A stretch of DNA of 46,582 bases from Planococcus circulans (lineage in GTDB: Bacteria; Bacillota; Bacilli; Bacillales_A; Planococcaceae): assembly GCF_020023385.1 (NCBI RefSeq), contig NZ_JAIQCL010000017.1:1-46582 (forward strand), given 5' to 3'. Both the position numbers and the translations under genes were made by a program. This document shows positions 8,158 to 17,241 of the stretch, in pieces. Positions within the stretch are counted from its first letter, which is position 1. Each line of letters starts with the position of its first letter. Below the pieces are notes generated by a model, which had not been told where the DNA came from, ran no database searches, and worked only from the letters and a program-made list of their open reading frames with translations.

Positions 8158-8377
8158 GTCAAAACCTCCTTTGGTAAGTGCATATGTGATTACTGAGATA
8201 GTCCAATACCGGGTGGTGGGAAGAGAAAGAGCATAAGGGAAATCTGCTATCACTTTCAGTGCTAGACCAGGCGGAGCCTGGGGTTTGAGTGATATCGCGA
8301 AAAAGGGCGATATGCCTCCACGTGGAGGCACGTAAAACACCCATTTGTCTCCACGTGGAGACAGGTGAAAATCACCG
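8158..8377. other. Candidate oriT with stacked inverted repeats and twin palindromes
   Basis: A 220-base non-coding stretch directly upstream of the RHH-relaxase pair. It holds, in order: TATCACT/AGTGATA arms (8248-8254, 8288-8294) enclosing CCAGGC-GGA-GCCTGG (8267-8281); ATATCGC/GCGATAT arms (8292-8298, 8307-8313); and two perfect 18-bp palindromes (8313-8330 and 8346-8363) sharing the core CTCCACGTGGAG, with centres exactly 33 bases apart. Position next to mob genes and the density of repeats fit an oriT plus operator for the RHH protein. The nick site is not identified. Confidence 0.6.
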
Positions 8378-9223
8378 TTAAATGTTCAAATCGTATTGTT
8401 TTTGTTTCAAGCGTTCCGCTTTTGCGCGAATGTTTTTGGCATCGTCGCTGATCGTTTGTTGGTCCCGCTCGTAGTCTTCAATGCGCTTCTCCAACTGGAA
8501 AACATCGTTATTTGTTTCGACCTGTTCATCAACAGTTTGATACAAAAGATCCGACTGCAGTTGTTCAATCTCTGTACGAATCTCCGCAATGACATCGTCC
8601 ATCATGCGGCTTTTCTCTTCCAGTTCTTCGATGTCCCGCTCCGCTTCCTCGATTAGTTCATCGTTGATTTCAAGCGCATATTCGGTAAAGTTCCGGTCAG
8701 GTATCGCTTCTTCTTTGACTACTCGTTGATCCGTGTAGATGGTGGAAATTACTTTGTTTTCTTCTTCATCCGATTCGCCTTCAGCAAACAACTCATCGTA
8801 ACTCTTTTCGCCTTTATTGAACCGAAGGGCAATCTGGTTGAACTCCTTCGGAACGTCTTTAATGTGAATGATGTAAATATCGCTTTCGTCATAAACGATT
8901 TCTATCGGCAGCTCGGCAGACAGTTTTTCTCTGCTGACCGCGGTAAAATCTAACTGGGTCATGTAATCTTCAATGCCGTTTGTCACCAGCGTGACTTCCA
9001 TCATGTTTTGTTCTTTATCGTATGCCCATTCTTTTATCGTGAATTTTCCATTTGCCCGCAAATCAAATTCTTCGTTCAGTTCGGTCTGGTTGATCGGAAT
9101 GTCTTCAGCCATAAACAGCTTCGAGGTTCCGAAAAAGCCGAAGCCCAGGATGAACAGAAAAGCTACCGCGATATACAGATTCGACATGTTGAGCTTTAGA
9201 TTCTTTTTCTTCTTTTTCGACAT
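8378..9223 (-). CDS. One-TM conjugation protein with coiled-coil C-terminus
   Basis: 281 residues. A short basic cytoplasmic head (SKKKKKNLKL) precedes one membrane helix (about 15-37, LYIAVAFLFILGFGFFG). An extracytoplasmic beta-rich domain follows (about 50-150) and then a long coiled coil (about 185-281, EEAERDIEELEEKSRMM...). It starts right at the end of the VirB8-like gene, one base apart, and is the last gene before the oriT region. Not recognised by sequence; the layout fits a structural part of the conjugation channel spanning the wall, as for TrsF-like proteins, but that is a guess. Confidence 0.6.
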   Translation of the reverse strand: MSKKKKKNLKLNMSNLYIAVAFLFILGFGFFGTSKLFMAEDIPINQTELNEEFDLRANGKFTIKEWAYDKEQNMMEVTLVTNGIEDYMTQLDFTAVSREKLSAELPIEIVYDESDIYIIHIKDVPKEFNQIALRFNKGEKSYDELFAEGESDEEENKVISTIYTDQRVVKEEAIPDRNFTEYALEINDELIEEAERDIEELEEKSRMMDDVIAEIRTEIEQLQSDLLYQTVDEQVETNNDVFQLEKRIEDYERDQQTISDDAKNIRAKAERLKQKQYDLNI

Positions 9224-9865
9224 CTAAATCCCCCCGTATTCATTTTCAAGCGGTTGAATATCAGCGACCTTCAAGAGATTTCCTTCTGCTGTAAACACGA
9301 GTTTTGCATACATTTCCTTTTCTTCTGCGTATCCAGAAGCAAGGATTTCTTCGCTGTAGGTGTAATGAACAATGGCTTCATTTTCGCTCCGGCCAGCCGC
9401 AAAAACAGTTACCTCTTTGATTTCAACCGCTATTTTCTGCTGTTTTCCATCCATCCCATCGGCAGGATACAACGTTTCATACAGGCTCCCAGTCATATAG
9501 TTAAGCGCTAATTTCTTTCGTGTTGTATACGACTCAGGATCACTTTCAAACGCGTATTCAATGAAGCGTTGAGCGGTATTGACGAGTTCATCCGGTTCCG
9601 TTCCGGCTTCTGAATCTGTTTGTTTCACTTCTTCGCTCTCATCAGGAGCAGTGACTTCTTTTACGTCCAGTTCTTCCTGGAGTGATGCAATCGTATTCTC
9701 TTTTTCTACTAACTCACTTTCGTATTCTGCTTCCGTCTTCTTTGATGTATCGATAGCTCCTCGGTCCGCCGAATCATCTAAAGTGAAGCTATAGACATTA
9801 GCGGCCAATGAGATGGCTAGAAGAAAAGAGAGAAGAATGAGCAATGATTTTGTTGTAAATTGCAT
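9224..9865 (-). CDS. VirB8/NTF2-like conjugation channel protein (candidate)
   Basis: 213 residues: N-terminal membrane helix (LLILLSFLLAISLAANVYSF), short coiled coil (about 40-75), and a C-terminal domain of about 120 residues (TAQRFIEYAFESDPESYTTRKKLALNYMT...) ending in beta strands VTVFAAGRSENEAIVHYTYS and KEMYAKLVFTAEGNLLKVADIQPL. That helix-then-curved-sheet layout is that of NTF2-like VirB8 proteins (TcpC, TraM of Gram-positive systems). Family similarity is by architecture only. AAGGAGG lies eight bases before the ATG. It sits between the wall hydrolase and the coiled-coil membrane protein in the tra operon. Confidence 0.6.
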   Translation of the reverse strand: MQFTTKSLLILLSFLLAISLAANVYSFTLDDSADRGAIDTSKKTEAEYESELVEKENTIASLQEELDVKEVTAPDESEEVKQTDSEAGTEPDELVNTAQRFIEYAFESDPESYTTRKKLALNYMTGSLYETLYPADGMDGKQQKIAVEIKEVTVFAAGRSENEAIVHYTYSEEILASGYAEEKEMYAKLVFTAEGNLLKVADIQPLENEYGGI

Positions 9866-9868
9866 TCA

Positions 9869-10984
9869 TTAGGCCTCCTTAAATAAGAAAGGAGCGGGAT
9901 CCATATAGCCGCCCCACATCTGGGTTTTGATTTCAAAGTGTAGATGCGAGCCGAAGGAACGTCCGGTATTGCCGCACATGCCGACTTGATTGCCACCCTC
10001 GACCTTTTGGTTTACCTGAACACTGATGCGGCTTAAATGGGCGTAGGTAGAGAATGAATTAGCTGCGTGTTGAACGGTGACGACATTCCCATATCCGCCA
10101 TACGTGCCGGCATAGACGATGGTGCCATCTTTCACTGTATGGATGGAATCAGCCTCGCTGCAACCCAAGTCGATGCCGTCGTGATGTTCCGGTCCAGCTC
10201 CGATGTTCCGCCATCCGTAATTGGAAGTGACGCGCATGGCATTGCTGACAGGAGCGGCCATGTCTCCTGCAATCATTGCTGAACTTCCGGCGCGGGCAGA
10301 TGGCAGATACTTCAGCACCGCTTCTACATAGCCGATATCTCCGTAACAGGCATTGTGCTGTATCGCTTCCGGACGACTGCATTTATAAAGGCCAGTGTGC
10401 GCTAATTTCTGGTACTGCAATTGCGAAAAGGAAATGGCCAGCTCTTTCGTATAGGCACCGCCATTCTTCAATACATAATCGATAAAGCCGCTCCCAAAGT
10501 TGTAGCTTTGCAGCGTCAATTTCACATCTTTCTTGGCACTTTTGAAGACAGAAACGAAATGCTCTACGCCGTGGGATATACTTTCGTCTGGATTGGTAAT
10601 GCAGCCAATTGAACCGCATTTCGATTCACTGGCTTGCATCGGATCGTTTCCTTTCCCGCCAGATTCCTGCATCATCAACGCCAGCAACAATTCGGTCTGT
10701 CCTTCCATCTCATACTTGGCAAGCTCACTCGAAATGGCATCTCGGTATTGAGCAACTTCTGGAGAAACGGATGCCGGACCGACGCCGACACCAACTCCAG
10801 AAGAGCTGTCATCAGAGTTAGAGAACATGGAGAATAGCCCTGCGGTGAAGATCAAGATAATCAAGATTGCCAGAGCGGAACCGGCAATGATCAGCTTAGC
10901 TTGCAAGCCAATCGGATTGTATTTCAATAACGCTAATTTCAAAGCGGTCTTGGCTAGTTGAGCTTTTGAACGTGGCTCCGGCAT
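9869..10984 (-). CDS. Bifunctional peptidoglycan hydrolase of the conjugation system (TrsG-like)
   Basis: 371 residues: a cytoplasmic stretch, one membrane helix (about 30-52, LIIAGSALAILIILIFTAGLF), a CwlT/lysozyme-like domain (about 80-220; LLLALMMQESGGKGNDPMQ and LQSYNFGSG) and a C-terminal M23 endopeptidase domain (TSNYGWR, HHDGIDLG, HLHFE). It would open a passage through the wall for the secretion channel, the VirB1 role. pSK41/pGO1 TrsG has a CHAP domain instead of M23, so this is a domain-shuffled version. The ATG at 10984 is chosen because GGGGGTG precedes it and it starts one base after the VirB4 stop; a longer frame runs back into virB4. Confidence 0.85.
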   Translation of the reverse strand: MPEPRSKAQLAKTALKLALLKYNPIGLQAKLIIAGSALAILIILIFTAGLFSMFSNSDDSSSGVGVGVGPASVSPEVAQYRDAISSELAKYEMEGQTELLLALMMQESGGKGNDPMQASESKCGSIGCITNPDESISHGVEHFVSVFKSAKKDVKLTLQSYNFGSGFIDYVLKNGGAYTKELAISFSQLQYQKLAHTGLYKCSRPEAIQHNACYGDIGYVEAVLKYLPSARAGSSAMIAGDMAAPVSNAMRVTSNYGWRNIGAGPEHHDGIDLGCSEADSIHTVKDGTIVYAGTYGGYGNVVTVQHAANSFSTYAHLSRISVQVNQKVEGGNQVGMCGNTGRSFGSHLHFEIKTQMWGGYMDPAPFLFKEA

Positions 10985-10985
10985 G

Positions 10986-12944
10986 TTATGCACCCCCACC
11001 AAACATCGCCAGTTCCCGTTTCGATACATCCACGGAAAAGACGATGTTCTGATCACCCGAGATGGAAAGAACGACCTTCCCTGTTTCAAGATGTGGAATG
11101 ACCCGCGTCTCCGATTCGGTCAGTTGTCCCTTGAATACATTCTGGATGGCCGATAAGGATTGGGCGTCTTGCTGCCCGATGAATTTGTATTGCGTCAAGT
11201 CGAACAGTGCTTTGACGTTTTCTGCGTATTCGTTGTTGGAACCGTCCGGCACGAAGTCGGAAATAAGGTGTGAGGCGAAGAAAAGACCGCCGAAATACTT
11301 CCGGGCTTCCCGCATGAATTTGTTCAAGTACAGCACCGCGGGTTGGGAAACTTCGCGTGTATTGATGAGGTGATGCGCTTCATCAATCAGGACCAGGAAT
11401 TTCGATGCATCCTCAAAAGCCAGCTTTCCTTTGTTGTAGGCATTGAACTGCGGCGCTCCCTCTGAAATCATGCTGTCCCACAACATATTGAGAATGCTGA
11501 AGATCTGCGCTTGGTAGATTTCCGATTTCAAGTTGGTTAGATTCCGGAGCGGGAACGACACGATTCCTTCATCATCGAAGCTTTCAATGGAAGACGTGCC
11601 ATCAAAGATGCTGCCGTAGTTGTCGACCAGGTTCGTCAACGACAACTCGATATTCGACAGGCGCAGCTCGCGTTCCCGGGCTAAATTCTCATGCCGGATT
11701 TGCTGGTCAAAGTCTTTGTACAATTCCGTCCTTACTAGAAAAAGAAGGTCTGAAAATGTCGGGTACTCCTCCGCTTTGAATTGAGTAATCGGAATGATCT
11801 CTTCCGGATCTCTAGACCACAACTTCCGTTCGACATAGAGTTTGCGAAGCAAAATTTCAAACTCCGTACTTTCATTTGCACTTGCCTGCGGGTTGATGAA
11901 GTTGTAGAACACGCTCATTTTCGATAAGTGCTGCGTAAAGGATTGTATCTCGTTTGTTGTCCCATCTTCCTCGTGCGTCACTGTCTTGAACACCTGGAGC
12001 GGGTTGATGATGCCACGAGATCCGTCCAGGGCAATCTCTTTACCGCCCAATTCTTCCACGATGTTTCTGAATTCGCCGGTTACGTCCAGGATGCGGACTT
12101 TGTTTCCTTTGCTCGCTTGGTCCATCACCGTTTTTTTCAATAACGTGGACTTCCCGGAGCCCATTTTCCCGACCATCAACGCGTTATAGGACTTGCGGTT
12201 TTTGTCTTTGTGAAAGAGATCAAAGACGACGCTGCCATTAGTTTCGGTGGTCCCGTAATAAGTGCCGTGCTCGTCTGTCAGGCTGGTGTAATGGAACGGA
12301 TAGCCGCCGGCAACCGACAGGGCTTGAATCTCCTTGCCTTTCCGTTTGTTGATGAATTGCAACTGGTTATCGTAACTGGCAAAAATGCCGGACCACAGAT
12401 AATCCTGCTCGTTCAACAAGACCGATCCGCGGAAGTTGAGGCTTTCCAGTTCATCCAGTACGTGTCTCACCCGCTGCTCCAGCTCTTCGAATGTCTTGGC
12501 TTTTACATAAGCCCGGAGATGGATGCGTTTCATGATTTCCCCTTTGGTGATCTGCTTGTAGACCCCATCGAGCTCTTCGTAACTGGCTCTGGCATCGATA
12601 CGGTCCACGTTATCCTTCGCCGTTTGGTAGCGGGTATTTTGTTCGGCCATGGATTTGTTGATGGATTCGATAATCTCTTTCTTATCCGCTGTGGCGACAT
12701 CCAGTGTGACTACGGCATCTTCAATCCGCATTAACTCTTCGAGCCAGAAGTCACCGACCAGGGATTGGTATTTGTAGACATGGATGCAGGACACGTAGCC
12801 ATCCCCTGTCTTCACGTAACCGCTCTCGAATTTGATGCCGCCCTGCGGTTGGATTTTCGACAGCAGATAAGGGTTGTATCCTTTTTGCGCTTTCACTTCC
12901 TCGTCATTCTTCGGTTTCAGTATGGTGCTTAAAAAATTCAGCAT
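10986..12944 (-). CDS. VirB4-like conjugation ATPase (TrsE-like)
   Basis: 652 residues. Walker A is GKMGSGKST at about 259-267; Walker B is FLVLIDEAHHLI near residue 500, followed by NKFMREARKYFGGLFFASH typical of VirB4/TraE ATPases. It powers assembly of the mating channel at the inner face of the membrane. AGGAGG precedes the ATG at 12944. It follows the TrsD-like gene by 11 bases and is followed one base later by the wall hydrolase gene. No membrane helix is visible, so it probably docks on the VirB3-like and TrsD-like partners. Confidence 0.92.
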   Translation of the reverse strand: MLNFLSTILKPKNDEEVKAQKGYNPYLLSKIQPQGGIKFESGYVKTGDGYVSCIHVYKYQSLVGDFWLEELMRIEDAVVTLDVATADKKEIIESINKSMAEQNTRYQTAKDNVDRIDARASYEELDGVYKQITKGEIMKRIHLRAYVKAKTFEELEQRVRHVLDELESLNFRGSVLLNEQDYLWSGIFASYDNQLQFINKRKGKEIQALSVAGGYPFHYTSLTDEHGTYYGTTETNGSVVFDLFHKDKNRKSYNALMVGKMGSGKSTLLKKTVMDQASKGNKVRILDVTGEFRNIVEELGGKEIALDGSRGIINPLQVFKTVTHEEDGTTNEIQSFTQHLSKMSVFYNFINPQASANESTEFEILLRKLYVERKLWSRDPEEIIPITQFKAEEYPTFSDLLFLVRTELYKDFDQQIRHENLARERELRLSNIELSLTNLVDNYGSIFDGTSSIESFDDEGIVSFPLRNLTNLKSEIYQAQIFSILNMLWDSMISEGAPQFNAYNKGKLAFEDASKFLVLIDEAHHLINTREVSQPAVLYLNKFMREARKYFGGLFFASHLISDFVPDGSNNEYAENVKALFDLTQYKFIGQQDAQSLSAIQNVFKGQLTESETRVIPHLETGKVVLSISGDQNIVFSVDVSKRELAMFGGGA

Positions 12945-12955
12945 GTCGTGTCCTC

Positions 12956-13585
12956 CTATACGTCGGATAGTGGTTTGGAATTCAAGTTGGCCAACTGGTA
13001 CAGGATGCTCAGTTTCTTTTCCAGTGATAATTCACGGAGCGGGTTGCTGCGCACCATCAGCTTCCGCGCATGGACTTTGTTCTCCAGCATGGCCTTTTCG
13101 TCGTTTGCGTAGATGAACAGAAAAAACTCCCGGTCCGTTCGGTTATTTTCGAGAAACTCCAGGTCCCGCAATTTCTTTTCCAGATGCGGCAGGTAATACG
13201 GGTTCTGGTTTCGCCGGATGTCCCGCATGACCTGCCGTTTCGGTATCTCCAGATTGACGGGTGTATTGAGCGGAATCACTTTGACGGAAGGCAAATACGC
13301 CTGGAAAAAGTGTGCGAGCGAATAGATATCGTTGTCTTTATCGGTATCGTTTAGTGAATAGATGTCCTTGCTGGTGATTTGAAGAATCTCCATGAATTCG
13401 CCGTTCCGCATTTCAAAGAACTCGGAATCGGTGATGTCAACAATTGGTGAAATGTCCGCAAAGGAGGACAGGACTTTCTTCTTTGTACTGTGCGCTTTCC
13501 GCTCGGCCGCCATGTCCCGCTCGTCCAGCAAGGCGGTTCTATTTTTGGATGTTGCGCGTTTCGTCGTTTCATCAAATAGAGCCAT
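12956..13585 (-). CDS. TrsD/TraD-family conjugation protein
   Basis: 209 residues, soluble and charged. The segment SPIVDITDSEFFEMRNGEFMEILQITSKDIYSLN is characteristic of the TrsD-type proteins that precede VirB4 in staphylococcal and Bacillus plasmids and resembles the N-terminal domain of other VirB4 proteins, so the pair may be a split VirB4. GGAGGGGG lies seven bases before the ATG. It lies between the VirB3-like and VirB4-like genes with gaps of 2 and 11 bases. Confidence 0.75.
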   Translation of the reverse strand: MALFDETTKRATSKNRTALLDERDMAAERKAHSTKKKVLSSFADISPIVDITDSEFFEMRNGEFMEILQITSKDIYSLNDTDKDNDIYSLAHFFQAYLPSVKVIPLNTPVNLEIPKRQVMRDIRRNQNPYYLPHLEKKLRDLEFLENNRTDREFFLFIYANDEKAMLENKVHARKLMVRSNPLRELSLEKKLSILYQLANLNSKPLSDV

Positions 13586-13587
13586 CT

Positions 13588-13881
13588 TTATTCCCCCTCC
13601 TCGTAGTCAATCGCACTGTACGTATCTTTTTTTCGAACCATGGCATATAGGATGGCTTGATTCATTCGCTTCTGTGGGTTCGTAGTGGGCCGGATAATCA
13701 AGAAGAGCCCGAACAGAATCAAAAATCCGGTAAATGGCCAGACCAGCGATGAATGTACGAACGGTAAGGCGATCATTCGGAAAACGATCAATCCGATGAT
13801 CAGAAACAAATCAAACAGGTATAGCGCTTTGTTAATTTTCAATTCAGTCGTAATTTCATTCGGAATTTGGTAAATTCTCAT
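13588..13881 (-). CDS. VirB3-like / DUF5592-family membrane protein (TrsC-like)
   Basis: 97 residues from the ATG at 13881, which has AAAGGAG nine bases before it. Two hydrophobic segments (ALYLFDLFLIIGLIVFRMI and LVWPFTGFLILFGLFLII) sit close together, followed by a basic tail with NPQKRMNQAILYAMVRKKDTYSAID. The size, the N-terminal IYQIPNEI and the place just before TrsD and VirB4 match TrsC/DUF5592 proteins, the functional VirB3 counterparts. Confidence 0.75.
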   Translation of the reverse strand: MRIYQIPNEITTELKINKALYLFDLFLIIGLIVFRMIALPFVHSSLVWPFTGFLILFGLFLIIRPTTNPQKRMNQAILYAMVRKKDTYSAIDYEEGE

Positions 13882-13927
13882 TGATGCCAACTCCTTTAGG
13901 AACGAAAAAAGAGACAACTGCAAGCAG

Positions 13928-16315
13928 CTATCTCCCTCTCCGGTAATTCTTAATGCGATCCAATGTGTTTGAGCTTTCTTGGTTTAGATTATGCGTTCGC
14001 GGTCGCCGTATATCGTTCACGCTGGTTCTGTCGGTCTGTTGTGTATGTTGCTGATGATTCCGGTTGACCGTTGTTTCATTCAAGATGTTTTCGCGAGAAG
14101 TACTATCTTGATTAATCGTCCGATTGGATCCGCTGCTTGATGTAGACGAAGCGCCTGAATCAGCAGGCACTTCGGAAGTGAATCCGCTCGCCCCAGAAGC
14201 ACCGCTCGTATTCGAAGTCACATTATTGGTTCCTTGCGCAGTGTTGTCTTGTGTTTCGTTCACCACGACATTTTCATCGATGGTTTGATCACCGCCGGAG
14301 CGGGTGATGGTGGTCGTGTTTTGCTGACGCCCTGAAGGACCGTTGCCGGTTTCATTGCGGCTTTGTCCTCCTGCTGAAGAAGGAGCTGCTGCGTTTCCGA
14401 CATTTGGACTGGCTGCAGCACGTGGACCTGAAGCGGAACTTCCAACCGAGCTGTCACGAATGGCCGTATTACCTTCCGTCTGTTCGTTGATGCTTTCGAC
14501 CTCGTGATCCGTGGGGCCGTTTGTCCGTTGTTCCAGCTGTTCATTTTGGACACTGCCTGCAGCGGGAGTCGCCGACAATCTGCCGCCCGGACGGTCTGTA
14601 TCGTTTGGTGATGGTGCAGAAACGCTTGAGCTAGCTGTTCTCGTACCGATTCCAGAAGTACTAAAATCGTCGTGTTCTATGTCATTTGGTGAAGGGATGC
14701 GTCCTCCGGATGTTTCCATGCCTTGTGAGGGCTCCTGAGGCCCTTTTCCGTTGTCCGACAAACTCGCTTTATCTGAATGGGTAATTTCAGGAGCGGCGTC
14801 GCCGTTTCCGGATGGTCCGTTCAATTCTGTACTTCCCTTCACATGTCCTTTCGTAAGCTCAAGCCCATCATTCGGAGAAGGAACATCTCCTTTTTTCTCA
14901 CTGTCTTTCTTTTCATCCATCCCTTCATGGGTGCCTTTATTAGCGACAACTCCCCCAGCTACGGCCGAACCAGTCGCAATTCCACCGGAAGCCACTCCCA
15001 TTTGGGCTCTTTCTTTTCCTTTTCCGTCGTTAGGTGATGCGGCCTGTTCGGTAGCTGATCCATTCTTTTTTGGACGACCGGCTGCGTTCTTACCTTGGCC
15101 GTCCCCCTCTTCAGAGTCACCAGGCCCACGGGAACCACCAGAGCGGTTCATGGTATTCATTACGGCTCCACTGGCACCGGAAATCAATTTGCCGCCGGCA
15201 TAAGCCCCAGCCAAGACGCCCCAGCCGTTTTTGAGGCCGGCATCAATGCCGAATAACCGTTCCACAATGTTCGGGCCGTCTATAACGGCGACCGAGAAGG
15301 CGATTAAGGCAATCAAATACGCCAACCCTTCCAATTCAGCTGCCACATAGGCTGTTCCGATCATGTAAATCTTCATCGAGAGAAAAATCAAGATGATGAC
15401 AAGAAACGTATTCAAGATAGACTGCATGATTTTCTTTGTTTTTTGTCCGTCATGTATATCGGCCGGAGCCACAAGTAAGGCCAGGATGTAGTTGAACGTT
15501 AATTCAAAAGACAGCCTGGCCAGTTTGTATGCGATTGAGAAAAGCGTGAACGCCATGACGGCCAACGTCGTCAGCAATGTAAGCCAGTTGATGTCGTAGC
15601 GGTAGTAAAATTCGTTCGTCCAAGGCATCAACGTGCTGTCTTCCAGTTCGACTAATTCTTTTTCGCTCGTTGACCATGTCAATTTATGCGATATAATGTC
15701 TTTTCCTTCTGGTGTAATTTCCAACTCTTTTCGTTTCTCATCTAGCTTTTCCGTAATTGACAGGTGACCAATCATGGAAAGCGGTAGCGTATTAGGTGGA
15801 TTGAGCTCGGGTATTTCCCATCCATTTTTATCAAACTCCAATACATCCGTGAGTTGCCTTGAAATGATGTTGGCAGATAAAGAACCTTCTCCCTCCTCGT
15901 ACAATTCCGTCGTATTGATGGAGTTGATGGCCTCGTCGGTAAATTCGTTGGCCTTACCCATCCCTTGGGACAAGGCCACAATGATTGCCAGAGCGATAAA
16001 CAAGTTCAAAGCCATGCCTTCCCGGTCGAATTTCTTTTGCATGATTAGCAAATAACCGGTATACACCAAGCTGAACGCTAAAAGAATGTACAAAAAAGGG
16101 CGTATCGTGTCAACGAACGCCGCAATTTCTGGATTCTGAAAGAATTGTTTGACGAGCAACACGTCGTCCGTCACGCTTTCGAGTCCATCCACTATAAAAG
16201 CAAGCCCTTTGATAAACACCCACCCCAACCAGCGAACCATATCGCTAACTGCGGTGCCGATGCTTAGAAACTCACCAAATTCCTCAATTTTCTTTACAAT
16301 TTCCCCGTCTTTCAT
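13928..16315 (-). CDS. VirB6-like membrane protein with long low-complexity tail (TrsL-like)
   Basis: 795 residues. The first 370 hold about six membrane helices (for example FLYILLAFSLVYTGYLLIM, MALNLFIALAIIVALSQG, LLTTLAVMAFTLFSIAYKL, LIALIAFSVAVI) as in VirB6/TrsL channel proteins. The last 420 are a Ser/Asn/Gly/Thr-rich, apparently unstructured tail in which the motif (P/A)SPN(D/V) recurs five times at roughly 40-60-residue spacing. The tail may be exposed outside or in the cytosol; the sequence does not decide. AAGGAGTG lies nine bases before the ATG. It follows the lipoprotein gene by 31 bases in the tra operon. Confidence 0.85.
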   Translation of the reverse strand: MKDGEIVKKIEEFGEFLSIGTAVSDMVRWLGWVFIKGLAFIVDGLESVTDDVLLVKQFFQNPEIAAFVDTIRPFLYILLAFSLVYTGYLLIMQKKFDREGMALNLFIALAIIVALSQGMGKANEFTDEAINSINTTELYEEGEGSLSANIISRQLTDVLEFDKNGWEIPELNPPNTLPLSMIGHLSITEKLDEKRKELEITPEGKDIISHKLTWSTSEKELVELEDSTLMPWTNEFYYRYDINWLTLLTTLAVMAFTLFSIAYKLARLSFELTFNYILALLVAPADIHDGQKTKKIMQSILNTFLVIILIFLSMKIYMIGTAYVAAELEGLAYLIALIAFSVAVIDGPNIVERLFGIDAGLKNGWGVLAGAYAGGKLISGASGAVMNTMNRSGGSRGPGDSEEGDGQGKNAAGRPKKNGSATEQAASPNDGKGKERAQMGVASGGIATGSAVAGGVVANKGTHEGMDEKKDSEKKGDVPSPNDGLELTKGHVKGSTELNGPSGNGDAAPEITHSDKASLSDNGKGPQEPSQGMETSGGRIPSPNDIEHDDFSTSGIGTRTASSSVSAPSPNDTDRPGGRLSATPAAGSVQNEQLEQRTNGPTDHEVESINEQTEGNTAIRDSSVGSSASGPRAAASPNVGNAAAPSSAGGQSRNETGNGPSGRQQNTTTITRSGGDQTIDENVVVNETQDNTAQGTNNVTSNTSGASGASGFTSEVPADSGASSTSSSGSNRTINQDSTSRENILNETTVNRNHQQHTQQTDRTSVNDIRRPRTHNLNQESSNTLDRIKNYRRGR

Positions 16316-16346
16316 GTAGCGTCACTCCTTATCAATCCGACGGAAA

Positions 16347-16745
16347 TTATTTATGAAGATTTACGAAATGCTTGGTTTCTTCAGTAAGTCGCATATCTTC
16401 ATAAGCGGTTACTTCCAAACTTCCCTTTTCCTCATTATTTTCAACATAATATAGCTCATTGAATGTATCAAAGCCATCAAATGGCACTACGGGGCGATTG
16501 TCTTGCGCTCCTTTTTCCGATTCATAGACGTTGTACATGCCGATTTCAACTTCTTCACTCTTAGCTACATTCTTTACATACTCCTGGAAGTCTTGATCGT
16601 TTTCATTCACGACAAGAATAAATCCGCTCTCCCCTTCTTCCATGAATGCGTTCATGTCTTCGAGATAAATCTGTTTGAAGTATTCCTTTTCACTACAGCC
16701 GCTCAACATCAGGACAAGAGCCAGCAGAACACCGATTTTTTTCAT
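16347..16745 (-). CDS. Conjugation lipoprotein (TrsH-like)
   Basis: 132 residues. Lipoprotein signal: KKIGVLLALVLMLSGC with Cys near residue 18, so it should be processed by signal peptidase II and held on the outer membrane face. The mature part is acidic (FKQIYLEDMNAFMEEGESGFILVVNENDQDFQEYVKN) with the alternating strand-helix pattern of a small thioredoxin-like fold, as in TrsH-like proteins. ATG at 16745 is preferred since GGAGTGGG lies eight bases upstream; the frame also opens at 16766. Located between a hypothetical gene and virB6. Confidence 0.7.
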   Translation of the reverse strand: MKKIGVLLALVLMLSGCSEKEYFKQIYLEDMNAFMEEGESGFILVVNENDQDFQEYVKNVAKSEEVEIGMYNVYESEKGAQDNRPVVPFDGFDTFNELYYVENNEEKGSLEVTAYEDMRLTEETKHFVNLHK

Positions 16746-16788
16746 AGAACCCACTCCTAGATACAATTTTGATACTGCTTTGATATAT

Positions 16789-17223
16789 TTACCTTAATTT
16801 TGCGCTGGTCTCTTCCACTCCGTAACTTATGGAACCAAAAGTCACTACCTCTTTGTTGCGGTAATGTTCTTTGAAGCGTTGAAGAAAGGTGCTTCTATCT
16901 AACTTAACATAACAAGCCGGGTTCATCACAGGGTATAAAACCTTTCCGTCATCCAACGTCATGGATTGATAATCTCCTTTGGTTTCATCGTAAAACTCGT
17001 ACTCGAATATAAATACGTGGTCAAAGTACTCGTTTTCAATCACATCAAACACAATATCTTCTTTCGCTGTTGCGTAATAAGGCGTGAAGTAATCCGATAG
17101 TTGCTGAAGGGTTGTGGCTTTTTCCATCGCCTCTTGTCTATTCTTTGCCTCAAATACGTGGTTGGTGCCGACTGATATTTCGAAATCATCACTTTGGTAG
17201 ACAAAAGAAACAGCATAATTCAT
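16789..17223 (-). CDS. Hypothetical tra-operon protein
   Basis: 144 residues, soluble, aromatic and acidic (VFIFEYEFYDETKGDYQSMTLDDGK). It starts AVSFVYQSDDFEISVGTNHVFEAKNRQEAMEKATTL, resembling a beta hairpin then a helix. AAGGAGG lies ten bases before the ATG. Not recognised. Its place between virD4 and the lipoprotein gene suggests a tra-specific role. Confidence 0.55.
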   Translation of the reverse strand: MNYAVSFVYQSDDFEISVGTNHVFEAKNRQEAMEKATTLQQLSDYFTPYYATAKEDIVFDVIENEYFDHVFIFEYEFYDETKGDYQSMTLDDGKVLYPVMNPACYVKLDRSTFLQRFKEHYRNKEVVTFGSISYGVEETSAKLR

Positions 17224-17241
17224 TTTGCAACGACCTCCTTC

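Noticed and set aside
8172..8190. TAAGTGC next to the mob genes as a pSK41-type nick site
   Set aside because: Only seven bases agree with the pSK41 nick region as I remember it, and the following bases differ.
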